Of a stretch of DNA of 6,845 nucleotides, positions 1-5,967 are shown piece after piece. How positions within the stretch are numbered: position 1 is the stretch's first letter; each line of letters opens with the position of its first letter. Position numbers and translations under genes: made by a program. The stretch covers positions 1-6,845 of the forward strand of contig SYAK01000118.1 in assembly GCA_005788935.1 (NCBI GenBank), read 5' to 3'. Source of the DNA: Pseudomonadota bacterium. Lineage in GTDB: Bacteria; Myxococcota; UBA9042; PHBI01. Below the pieces are notes generated by a model. The model worked only from the letters and a program-made list of their open reading frames with translations. It did not search any database and was not told the origin of the DNA.

Positions 1-1
1 A

Positions 2-301
2 CCGGGCGGCTCGGGCGGCTCGGGCGGGCCCGGTAACATCGGCTCGCAGGGCGGTGGCGCGGGGGGTGTCGGCGGTCGCGGAGGCCACTCGGGAGGCGGC
101 GGCGGCGGCGCTGGGGGCGCCTCGTTCGGCCTCTTCCGGTTCGGAGGCGCGCTGACCGAGTCCGGAAACAGCTGGTCAGGCGGCGCGGGCGGCGCGGCTG
201 GCGCAGGTGGAACCGGAACAACGGCCAGCCAGAACGGCGTCTCGGGCGCGACGGGCGCAAGCGCCAATATCCAGACCTGCGCGGCCGCTGGCGGCTGCTG
301 A
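2..301 (+). CDS. Glycine-rich protein, C-terminal part only
   Basis: An open frame runs from the left edge to TGA at 299-301 and encodes 99 residues, so this is the 3' end of a larger gene. It is dominated by Gly, Ala and Ser: GGSGGSGGPG at the start, an unbroken run of glycines around residues 32-37, and GGAGGAAGAGGTGT later. A less repetitive insert, ASFGLFRFGGAL, lies near residues 42-53. The last residues contain two cysteines (CAAAGGC). Such tails occur in secreted or surface proteins of myxobacteria, often after a cysteine-rich or adhesin-like body, but no domain is visible here and no function is assigned. Codon use is typical of the window. It ends 4 bases before the convergent metallopeptidase remnant, which supports the stop. 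No start, signal peptide or promoter can be seen because they lie outside the window. Confidence 0.75.
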   Translation, partial: PGGSGGSGGPGNIGSQGGGAGGVGGRGGHSGGGGGGAGGASFGLFRFGGALTESGNSWSGGAGGAAGAGGTGTTASQNGVSGATGASANIQTCAAAGGC

Positions 302-305
302 GGGG

Positions 306-628
306 CTACAGGCTGCGCCGCCCGGTCTCCCAGCGCTCGAGGGCGGCCTTGCCCGTCGCCACTCGGGCATCGCGGTCGCGAGGGTCAGCCAGAAGGCCTC
401 GCCGTGGTGCCGATGGACGAGGTGGGTGAGCTCGTGGGCAATCACGTATTCCAATGCACACAGAGGCGCCTGAATCAACTGCCGATGGACGCGAATGACG
501 CCGTCCCGCCCGCACGATCCCCAGCGAAGCCGCGCCTGTCCACCTCGCGCTCGCCAGCGGCTGGCCCGAGCGCGCGCGCGCCGGTCAGGTGCGTCATCTG
601 CGTGGTCGCTGTGTCCATGGGTCCGAGC
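306..628 (-). pseudogene. YgjP/DUF45-type zinc metallopeptidase remnant, N-truncated and frameshifted
   Basis: Read leftward, the frame gives LRWGSCGRDGVIRVHRQL, then APLCALEYVIAHELTHL, then HRHHGEAFWLTLATAMPEW. This is the hallmark order of the YgjP-like (DUF45) metallopeptidases: a WGSC strand motif, an HExxH zinc site (HELTH at 436-422) and a third histidine followed by a phenylalanine and tryptophan. Two defects are visible. First, the frame is closed by TGA at 629-631, and no ATG, GTG or TTG lies before the WGSC motif; the only early start (TTG at 478) falls inside the domain. Roughly half the usual protein is therefore missing. Second, after MPEWR the natural ending (KAALERWETGRRSL, stop at 306-308) lies in another frame, implying one lost base near 350-358. 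That ending fits snugly against the convergent gene, so it is probably the original C-terminus. A sequencing error could explain one break but hardly both. The intact family is thought to act as cytoplasmic metalloproteases. Confidence 0.65.
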
Positions 629-685
629 TCAAGGGTCGCCGCCTCGGGGCGCAAGCGCGCGGTCGAGTACGTGTGGGGTCGACGC

Positions 686-770
686 GGATGGGGCGGTCCG
701 GACCCACGACCCAGGGTTTCGCGCATCCCCGCCTGCGAGGCGGTCCAACCCCGAACCCTGGGATGGGGCG
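686..770. repeat. Nested palindromic (REP-like?) element
   Basis: Outer arms CCCAGGGTT (710-718) and AACCCTGGG (754-762) are perfectly complementary. They enclose a second perfect hairpin, CCGCCT (729-734), GCG, AGGCGG (738-743). A 10-base palindrome GGTCCGGACC (695-704) sits just to the left. The 10-mer GGATGGGGCG occurs twice as a direct repeat at 686-695 and 761-770, bracketing the structure. This could be an intergenic REP-like repeat, a structured leader or small RNA, or chance in GC-rich DNA. No U-tract follows, so it is not a standard terminator. Confidence 0.4.
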
Positions 771-841
771 CCCGCGCGCGAGCGCTGGGGACGACCCGAC
801 CCCGCCGAGGCTCCTGACCGGGCATCCGCAGCCCGCACCGC

Positions 842-889
842 TGAAACGTTTTGTTTCACGCGTGAACCAATATGATTCATGACTGAAAC
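842..889 (+). promoter_or_regulatory. Candidate promoter/operator region for folD
   Basis: This AT-richer island contains TGAAAC(842-847)-GTTTT-GTTTCA(853-858), a 17-base inverted repeat. It overlaps a second perfect 12-base palindrome, TTCACGCGTGAA (855-866). Next come ATGATTCAT (872-880), a 9-base palindrome, and a further TGAAAC at 884-889. TATGAT at 871-876 matches five of six bases of a sigma70-type -10 box; the 17-spaced -35 position (GTTTTG) is poor. The palindromes cover the -35 to -10 interval, as expected for repressor sites of the TetR or LacI kind. The implied leader to the folD start is about 130 nt. The regulator is unknown. Confidence 0.4.
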
Positions 890-1004
890 ATAACGATGCA
901 GGCGCCAAGGACAGGCTTCTTTTCCAGCCCGGGACGGGATACGGTCCGAGCCCGGGGCACGCCAGCGGACGTTGCGCGAGCGGCCCCGAAGACGGGCATT
1001 GGGC

Positions 1005-1009
1005 GGAGG
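1005..1009 (+). promoter_or_regulatory. Ribosome binding site of folD
   Basis: GGAGG lies 5 bases before the GTG at 1015. This favours that GTG over the in-frame ATG at 1027, which would sit 17 bases away. Confidence 0.75.
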
Positions 1010-1014
1010 TTCCT

Positions 1015-1905
1015 GTGGCGATCCTGATGGACGGCAAGCGGTCGGCGGCGAACGTCGAGGTCGAGGTCACTGCGGCGGTGGCGGCGTTGCGAGCGCGGGG
1101 CGTCGTCCCGGGGCTCGCCATCGTGCAGGTCGGACACCACCCAGCGAGCGACGTCTACGTCGGCAAGAAGGTCGCGTCCGCGGCGCGGGTCGGCATCGCG
1201 GCGCGCGTGGTCCCGTTCGGCGAAGAGGCGGGGGAAGAGGCCGTGAAGGCGGCCATCCGCGACCTGAACCGGGACCCGACCGTCGACGGCATCCTGGTCC
1301 AGCTCCCGCTGCCTGTCGCCTGGTCGACGAAGGCCATCGTCGACACCATCGATCCCGACAAGGACGTCGACGGGCTGCACCCGCTCAACATCGGCCGCCT
1401 CCACGCGAGCCGCCGCGGCCTCGTCCCGTGCACGCCGCTCGGCGTCATGCGGCTGCTCGCCGACTACGAGGTGCCGCTGAAGGGCAAGCACGCGGTCGTG
1501 CTCGGCCGCAGCGCCATCGTGGGCCGTCCAATGTCGTGGCTCCTCCTGCGCAGCCACGCGACCGTCACGACCTGCCACCGGCACACCGCGGACACGGCCT
1601 CGCTCGCGCGGCATGCGGACATCCTCGTCGCGGCGGTCGGCCGGCCCGGGCTGGTCACGGCCGACGGGGTAAAGCCGGGGGCTGTGGTCATCGACGTCGG
1701 CATCAACCGCGTCGAGGTGCCCGGCGGCAAGACGCGGCTCGTGGGCGACGTCGACGCGGCCTCGGTCGCGCCTGTCGCGGGCCTGCTGACGCCGGTCCCG
1801 GGTGGTGTCGGCCCGATGACGGTCGCGATGCTGCTGCAAAACGTCGTCTCGGCCACGACCACGCGCCTCGAGCGGGGTGAGCGCCTGCCGAATGCCCATG
1901 GCTGA
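1015..1905 (+). CDS. folD: Bifunctional methylenetetrahydrofolate dehydrogenase/methenyltetrahydrofolate cyclohydrolase
   Basis: FolD is a cytosolic enzyme that interconverts 5,10-methylene-THF and 10-formyl-THF in two steps, using NADP+, to supply one-carbon units for purine and formyl-methionine synthesis. The 296 residues match the usual length. The substrate site shows S45, Y48 and K52 in the S-x-x-Y-V-x-K-K arrangement, with K52 as the expected catalytic lysine. VDGILVQLPLP (residues 90-100) supplies the conserved Gln96, and KDVDGLHPLNIG supplies Asp119. PCTP is at 138-141. The nucleotide-binding Rossmann motif GRSAIVGRP spans 164-172, and the C-terminal signature TPVPGGVGPMT is complete. 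The GTG start is chosen for its GGAGG at 5-base spacing. The 3' end overlaps the kinase gene, suggesting co-transcription and coupled translation. Nothing points to loss of activity. Confidence 0.97.
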   Translation: MAILMDGKRSAANVEVEVTAAVAALRARGVVPGLAIVQVGHHPASDVYVGKKVASAARVGIAARVVPFGEEAGEEAVKAAIRDLNRDPTVDGILVQLPLPVAWSTKAIVDTIDPDKDVDGLHPLNIGRLHASRRGLVPCTPLGVMRLLADYEVPLKGKHAVVLGRSAIVGRPMSWLLLRSHATVTTCHRHTADTASLARHADILVAAVGRPGLVTADGVKPGAVVIDVGINRVEVPGGKTRLVGDVDAASVAPVAGLLTPVPGGVGPMTVAMLLQNVVSATTTRLERGERLPNAHG

Positions 1906-3907
1906 GGCGCCGCGGGGTACCGGCCCGGCCGCCCCGGGGACACGCGTCATCACGCGCGGCCCCGCGGCGTCGACCACCCCGGAGTCCCAGACCGTCTCGG
2001 CGGACGGCGCCCATGCGGCGACCCGGGTGGCCTCGACCCAGAGCCGTCCCGACAGCCAGCGCAGCGCGACGAACGTGCACGTCACCGAGCTCGACCGCTA
2101 CCTCGGGTTGATGGGCATCACCCCCGCCTTTGCCTGGCCCGACGCGCCGCCCGCCACGCCCGAGGGGCCGACAGCTGGACATCTTCGGGTGCTGGGCGCC
2201 CTCGGGTCGGGCGGGCTCGGCGAGGTCCTGAGGGTCTGGGACGAAGCGCTGCTGCGCCCTGTCGCGCTCAAGCGCATGCGCCCCGAGCATCGGCGCGACC
2301 CGATCCTCGTGCAGGCCTTCCTCGAGGAGGCCATGCTCGCGGCGCGCCTCGAACACCCGAACATCGTGCCGGTCTACACCATCGGCGTGACCCCGGAGGA
2401 CGGCCCCTTCTACACGATGAAGGTCCTCGCGGGCGAGACGCTCGCCGAGATCCTCGGGCGCCTCCGTCGCGGGGACGGCGAGACGCAGCGCCGATATCCC
2501 CTGGTGCGGCGGGTCGAGGTCCTCGTGGCCGCCTTGCGCGCGATGGCGCACGCGCACGCGCGCGGGGTGATTCACTGCGATTTGAAGCCATCGAACGTCC
2601 TCGTTGGACCGCACGGCGAGGTGACGCTTGTGGACTGGGGTCTCGCGCTAGCCCTCGGCGAGCTCGGCGGACGGCAGGCCCGCGCCCGCATGTGGAGCGG
2701 CTCTCCGGGCTACATGGCGCCCGAGCAGTGCCTGCAGCAGGACACCGCGGCCCTCGGGACATGGTCGGACGTCTGGGCCCTCGGTGCGATGCTCTACGAG
2801 GTCCTGTCGCTCGCCGTCCCGCAGGCGCCACCGGGTGAGACGGCCTTCAGGTCGCCCGAGGCGGGCTGGGAGCGCGTCTGGACAGCGACGGTGCCGCTCG
2901 CTCAACGCCCCTGTGCCGAGCTCCCCGCGGCCCTCGCCCGCATCTGCGCGCGCGCCCTCGCGGAGGCGCCCTCCGAGCGCTACACGGACGCTGGCGCCAT
3001 GGCGGGCGAGCTGGCGACGTGGCTCGAGGGTCGACAGGACGAAGAGCGCGCCGCGCGCGAGCTGGCCGAGGCCGCAGCCGCTGCCGATGACGCCGCGACC
3101 TGGCTGGCGAGCCCGGAGGGCGAGACCCCAGAGGCGACGGGCGCGGCGACGGGCGCGGCGTTGACCCTCGCGGGCCTGCTCGCCGAGACCCCGAGCGCGC
3201 CGTTGGCCGTCCACCGGTCTGCGAGCGGGCTCTATTGGGCGCTCGTGCGATGGCTGCACGCGCGGGCTGGACGCGTGGCCGAGGGGACCCCCGTGCACGA
3301 AGCGATCGAGGCCCTCGCCGCCGCGGGCGTCCCGGAGGCCCGCACGCTCGGCGAGGACGACTGGTTCGCCGCGATGGAGCGCCTCGCGGGCGACGGCATG
3401 CCATGGGTCGCCGCGCTCGTGACGCGGATGAAGCGGCTCGCGTCGACCCCGATCTTCCGGGATCTCCGGCCCAACGCGCTGCGCAACGTGGCCGACGCAG
3501 TCGAGCCCTGCACTTTCGCGCCCGGGGCGGCCCTGATGCGCGAGGGAGAGCCTGGCGACGCGCTCTACGTCCTGACACGCGGCGTGGTCGCGATTTCAGC
3601 GCTCGGCGAGGACGCGTCCGACCCGGACGCCCCGTGGACCGAGCGGGTCCTCACGCGCATCGAGGTCCCCCCGGGCGAGGCCCGCTGCGTCGGCGAGGTC
3701 GCGGTGGTGCGGCGGGCGGACGGCGGCGGGCGCGTCCGGACGGCCTCGGTCATCGCCGAGACGGAGGTTGCGGCCCTGCGCCTCGGCGCCGACCGTTTCG
3801 AACGCCTCGCCCAACGCGACGGTGCGGTCGCGATGGGGCTCGTCCGCCTGCTCTCCGAGCGCCTCGCGTCAGCGACCGCCCGCGAGTTGGGGCACGAGCT
3901 CGACTGA
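1892..3907 (+). CDS. Ser/Thr protein kinase with C-terminal cyclic-nucleotide-binding domain
   Basis: From ATG 1892 this is 671 residues. Residues 1-95 look disordered (Ala/Pro/Thr/Ser rich). A Hanks-type kinase domain follows: glycine loop GSGGLGEV (105-112), VALK with Lys127, a helix-C acid at E145/E146, catalytic loop HCDLKPSN (228-235), VDWGLA (Asp248, DWG replacing DFG) and GYMAPEQ (273-279). Cys replaces the usual Arg before the catalytic Asp, making it a non-RD kinase. After an Ala/Glu-rich helical linker, a CRP/PKA-type cyclic-nucleotide-binding domain spans about 516-660. It has REGEPGDALYVLTRGVV and a phosphate-binding-cassette-like stretch with Gly601-Glu602 and Arg616-Thr-Ala-Ser. 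Kinase plus cNMP domain resembles eukaryotic PKG with the order reversed. No membrane segment is seen, so it is likely cytosolic. The start is uncertain: GTG 1877 and ATG 1898 are in frame, and all overlap the folD end. A lipoprotein gene follows after 67 bases with no terminator. Substrates are unknown. Confidence 0.93.
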   Translation: MPMAEAPRGTGPAAPGTRVITRGPAASTTPESQTVSADGAHAATRVASTQSRPDSQRSATNVHVTELDRYLGLMGITPAFAWPDAPPATPEGPTAGHLRVLGALGSGGLGEVLRVWDEALLRPVALKRMRPEHRRDPILVQAFLEEAMLAARLEHPNIVPVYTIGVTPEDGPFYTMKVLAGETLAEILGRLRRGDGETQRRYPLVRRVEVLVAALRAMAHAHARGVIHCDLKPSNVLVGPHGEVTLVDWGLALALGELGGRQARARMWSGSPGYMAPEQCLQQDTAALGTWSDVWALGAMLYEVLSLAVPQAPPGETAFRSPEAGWERVWTATVPLAQRPCAELPAALARICARALAEAPSERYTDAGAMAGELATWLEGRQDEERAARELAEAAAAADDAATWLASPEGETPEATGAATGAALTLAGLLAETPSAPLAVHRSASGLYWALVRWLHARAGRVAEGTPVHEAIEALAAAGVPEARTLGEDDWFAAMERLAGDGMPWVAALVTRMKRLASTPIFRDLRPNALRNVADAVEPCTFAPGAALMREGEPGDALYVLTRGVVAISALGEDASDPDAPWTERVLTRIEVPPGEARCVGEVAVVRRADGGGRVRTASVIAETEVAALRLGADRFERLAQRDGAVAMGLVRLLSERLASATARELGHELD

Positions 3908-3974
3908 CTGCAAGCAGAGACGACCGCGGCGGATTCCCTTGCGCTCCGCACCAAACGATGCCATTGTTCGGGCG

Positions 3975-5312
3975 ATGGTTCGTCGAAACGCCCTGTTTGT
4001 CGCGTTCGCCCTGTGGGCCTCCGGTTGCGGCCGGACAGACCCCGCGGCGAGCCCCGTTGGCACCGGTCCGGGACCGGAGGTCAGCGCCGCGACGGCTGCG
4101 GCCCACGTCGATGCAGCCACCGAAGCGCCGGCCCGCGGGGTCGGACTGAGAGTCGGGTTCGCGTTCACCGTCAATCAGATGGGTGAACGCGAACCCGGGG
4201 GGTGACGGTCCAATCCGCTGGGCGGTCTGGCCCGGAGAGCAGGTTGGCTGAAGCGCGGTGGCGGGACCCTCGAGGGTCTCCCGGCGGACGTTCGCTTCGT
4301 GGTTGACGCGGGTGACGCGTTCCTGCCGTCGCATCGCGTCCCCGAGCCAGACGCCGAGCGGTGGTGGGCCACAGCCGACCTCATCGTCGCGCGCTATGCG
4401 GCGCTCGGGGTCGACGCGCTCGGGCTCGGCGACCGCGATCTCGGCCTCGGCCGTACGCGACTCGAGAAGCTCATCGCGGCCTCGACCTTCCCGATCGTGT
4501 CGGCCAACCTCGTCGACAAGGCCTCGCGCAAGCCGCTCGCGAAGCCGTTCGCGCTCGTCGAGCGGGGCGGCGTCAAGGTGGCCTTCGTCGGGCTCATGTC
4601 GAACGTCAAGGCGACCGCCCTCGCGGAAGAGCTGGTGCGCGACGGGCTCGACGTGATGCCAGCGTCCGAGGCGTGGGCGGGCTTGCGGGAGGCGGTGAAG
4701 GCCGCGGCCCCGGATCTCGTCGTCGTGCTGAGTCAGCTCGACGAGCTCGAAGAGCGGAAACTTGGCGAGGCCAATCCGGAAATCCGAGCCTTCCTCGGCG
4801 GCGACACGATGATGTCGACAGGCGAGACGAAGCGCTTCGGCGACGCGTGGAGCTTCCCGGGCGGCCAGAAGGGCAAGCAGCTCGGCGTCGTGACGGTGAC
4901 GCTCGGCGCCGGCTTCGGCCCGGGCTGGGGTCAGGGCGATCAGCGCGCCGTGCTGACGAAGCGGCGCGACGAGGTCGCGGCCCGCGTGCGCATGTTCGAA
5001 AAACAGGTCGAGCGCCAGAAGGCGCGCATCGCGAGCGCGCCACCGACCCCGACGCCCGCCGATCCGCGCGCTCCGAAGCCGCTCGACCCGGCCACGCTGC
5101 TCCAGAACATCGAGGCCCAGCTCGGGCAGGCTCGCGCGGAGCTCCAGCTCGCGGAGGTCCAGCTGTCCGAGCTGCCCGCGAGCGGCCCCGTGGCGGGCAA
5201 CGTCTTCGCCTACCGTCTCGAGCAGATGGGCGCCTCGCAGGCCGACGACCCCGACGAAGCCAAGGCCGTCGGCGAGTTCCGCGTCAAGTGGCCCGCCCCG
5301 CCCGGACACTGA
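3975..5312 (+). CDS. Putative selenocysteine-containing lipoprotein, 5'-nucleotidase/metallophosphatase-like fold
   Basis: Read through the in-frame TGA at 4203-4205, this gene gives 445 residues with Sec at 77. A lipoprotein signal opens it (basic MVRRN, hydrophobic core, lipobox ASGC with Cys18), followed by a Pro/Ala-rich linker to about 58. The domain starts with VGFAFTVNQMGEREPGG, the TGA, then RSNPLGGLARRAGWLKR, VVDAGDAF (109-116), SANL (176-179) and GGVKVAFVGL (198-207). The order matches UshA-like metallophosphatases, but histidine motifs are replaced (GDRD at 152-155, LSQ at 252-254, GGDTM at 275-279), so catalysis is doubtful. Residues 322-397 form two long helices, probably coiled coil, around a Pro-rich turn. 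Apart from Cys18 there is no cysteine. The alternative is a 76-residue lipoprotein plus a separate gene from GTG 4299. That would cut off the conserved GGLARR stretch and needs an unsupported start, or else the gene is broken by a nonsense mutation. The fold assignment is firmer than the Sec call. Confidence 0.65.
4154..4197 (+). repeat. 16-bp perfect inverted repeat inside the lipoprotein gene, just before the TGA
   Basis: Arm CGGGTTCGCGTTCACC (4154-4169) is exactly complementary to GGTGAACGCGAACCCG (4182-4197), with a 12-base loop. One further G-U pair (4153/4198) is possible in RNA. It ends 5 bases before the TGA at 4203 and lies wholly in codons 60-75. No U-tract follows, so it is not a standard terminator. 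Role unknown. Confidence 0.85.
4203..4205 (+). other. In-frame TGA, candidate selenocysteine codon
   Basis: This TGA is in the same frame (position divisible by 3) as the lipoprotein start at 3975 and the downstream body through 5312. No other stop interrupts that span. It follows EPGG and precedes RSNPLGGLARR. In related sequences, as I recall them, a Pro-Cys-type motif sits just before LGGLARR, so the TGA would occupy a cysteine-like site. Confidence 0.6.
4206..4237 (+). promoter_or_regulatory. Candidate bacterial SECIS hairpin
   Basis: Pairs are C4218-G4235, U4219-G4234, G4220-C4233, G4221-C4232, G4222-C4231 and C4223-G4230, closing the hexaloop GGUCUG (4224-4229). The loop begins 18 bases after the TGA. 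Bacterial SECIS models call for an apical loop about 16-37 bases downstream with a G in its first two positions, and both hold. The E. coli fdhF element, as I recall it, also places GGUCU 18 bases after its UGA. The hairpin uses GGT and is followed by AGA, both unusual in this GC3-rich gene. A competing fold (CCGC 4215-4218 with GCGG 4222-4225, loop UGG) exists. Confidence 0.5.
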
Positions 5313-5322
5313 GGCGCTGGCT

Positions 5323-5967
5323 TCAGGGGCGGGCCCGCGGGTCATCGGGCGCGATGCGATGCACGACGGCCCGGAGGGCTGCGGCCTCCTCGGCGCGTCC
5401 CTGCTGGGCGAGGGCGTGCGCGAGCCCGAGGGTCACCTCGACGTCGGACGGGAAGAGCCGGAGCACCATGCGGTAGTGAGCCTCGGCGCGCGCCCAACGG
5501 CCCTGCGTCGCGTGGATCGCCGCGAGCCGCGTGAGCGCGGTCAGATCGCAGGGGGCGCGGGCGAGCGCCTCGTTGGCGAGCTGTTCGGCCTCTCGCCAGC
5601 GTCGCTCGGCCATCGCGGGCAGCATCGCGCCGAGCAGGGGCTCGACCGCGGACGGTCGCAGGCGGCAGGCCTCCGCGTAGGCGAGGCGCGCGACCCCGTG
5701 CCGCCCCGCCCGCCAGGCGAGCCAGCCACGGCGAAGGTGGGCGACGTAGTCCGTCGGGTCCTCGAGCACGACGGACTCGATGGCGGCGAGCGCAGCGGCG
5801 AAGTCGCCTGCAGCCTCGGACGCATAGGACACGCGGTAGTGAACGCCGAGCGCCCCCTCGTCGCGCGTCGGTGACCGCAGCGTCGGGACCTCGTCCCCAG
5901 CCGCCCCGGAGCGCGGGACGGATGCGACGAGGGCGGCGCAGGCGATGGCGCACAGACGCAGCCTCAC
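5323..5967 (-). CDS. Secreted protein with five tandem tetratricopeptide repeats
   Basis: The 214 residues begin with a Sec-type signal peptide (MRLRLCAIACAALVASV, likely cut near SGAA/GD, residue 23), so the protein should be periplasmic or outer-membrane associated. After a short linker come five back-to-back units of exactly 34 residues: 40-73, 74-107, 108-141, 142-175 and 176-209. They show the TPR pattern of W/L-G/A-Y-A-P and end in P-x-D-type turns (EDPTD, APCD, FPSD, APDD). TPRs bind other proteins and often scaffold envelope machinery. The start GTG 5967 shares GTGA with the stop of the upstream barrel gene, a coupled 4-base overlap; GTG 5979 is an in-frame alternative. The pair probably forms one operon and one functional unit. 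It converges with the lipoprotein gene with 10 bases between stops. Confidence 0.85.
   Translation of the reverse strand: MRLRLCAIACAALVASVPRSGAAGDEVPTLRSPTRDEGALGVHYRVSYASEAAGDFAAALAAIESVVLEDPTDYVAHLRRGWLAWRAGRHGVARLAYAEACRLRPSAVEPLLGAMLPAMAERRWREAEQLANEALARAPCDLTALTRLAAIHATQGRWARAEAHYRMVLRLFPSDVEVTLGLAHALAQQGRAEEAAALRAVVHRIAPDDPRARP

Larger units (their letters stand above)
629..1014. other. Non-coding interval upstream of folD
   Basis: These 386 bases hold no frame I can assign to a protein family. The left two-thirds (to about 840) is very GC-rich and contains a nested palindromic element. The segment 841-895 is clearly AT-richer, with clustered short palindromes and a promoter-like hexamer. 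The last 120 bases before folD are GC-rich and featureless apart from its ribosome binding site. No tRNA or terminator with a U-tract was found. Confidence 0.6.

Noticed and set aside
1..130. GGC-rich run as a tandem DNA repeat
   Set aside because: It is explained by glycine-rich codons of the plus-strand reading frame and has no regular unit.
690..770. tRNA-like GGTTCGGGG segment on the minus strand
   Set aside because: No cloverleaf, anticodon arm or acceptor stem can be drawn around it.
842..855. Match to the enterobacterial Cra/FruR operator (GCTGAAACGTT)
   Set aside because: The resemblance is good, but the regulator is not expected in this lineage and the motif is better explained as part of a local palindrome.
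877..2085. Long minus-strand open frame opposite folD
   Set aside because: A shadow of folD: Arg/Asp-rich composition from reading GC3-biased codons on the other strand, with no domain signature.
4299..5312. Separate gene starting at GTG 4299
   Set aside because: The frame is open and looks conserved back to the TGA at 4203, there is no ribosome binding site at 4299, and starting there would remove the GGLARRAGWLKR stretch.
5329..5338. Palindrome GCGGGCCCGC as terminator between convergent genes
   Set aside because: It is inside the TPR coding sequence, has no loop and no U-tract; such palindromes are common at this GC content.
3750..5345. Long minus-strand open frame opposite the lipoprotein gene
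   Set aside because: It spans several real features, has low-complexity composition and no recognisable motif; the plus-strand protein has clear family motifs.
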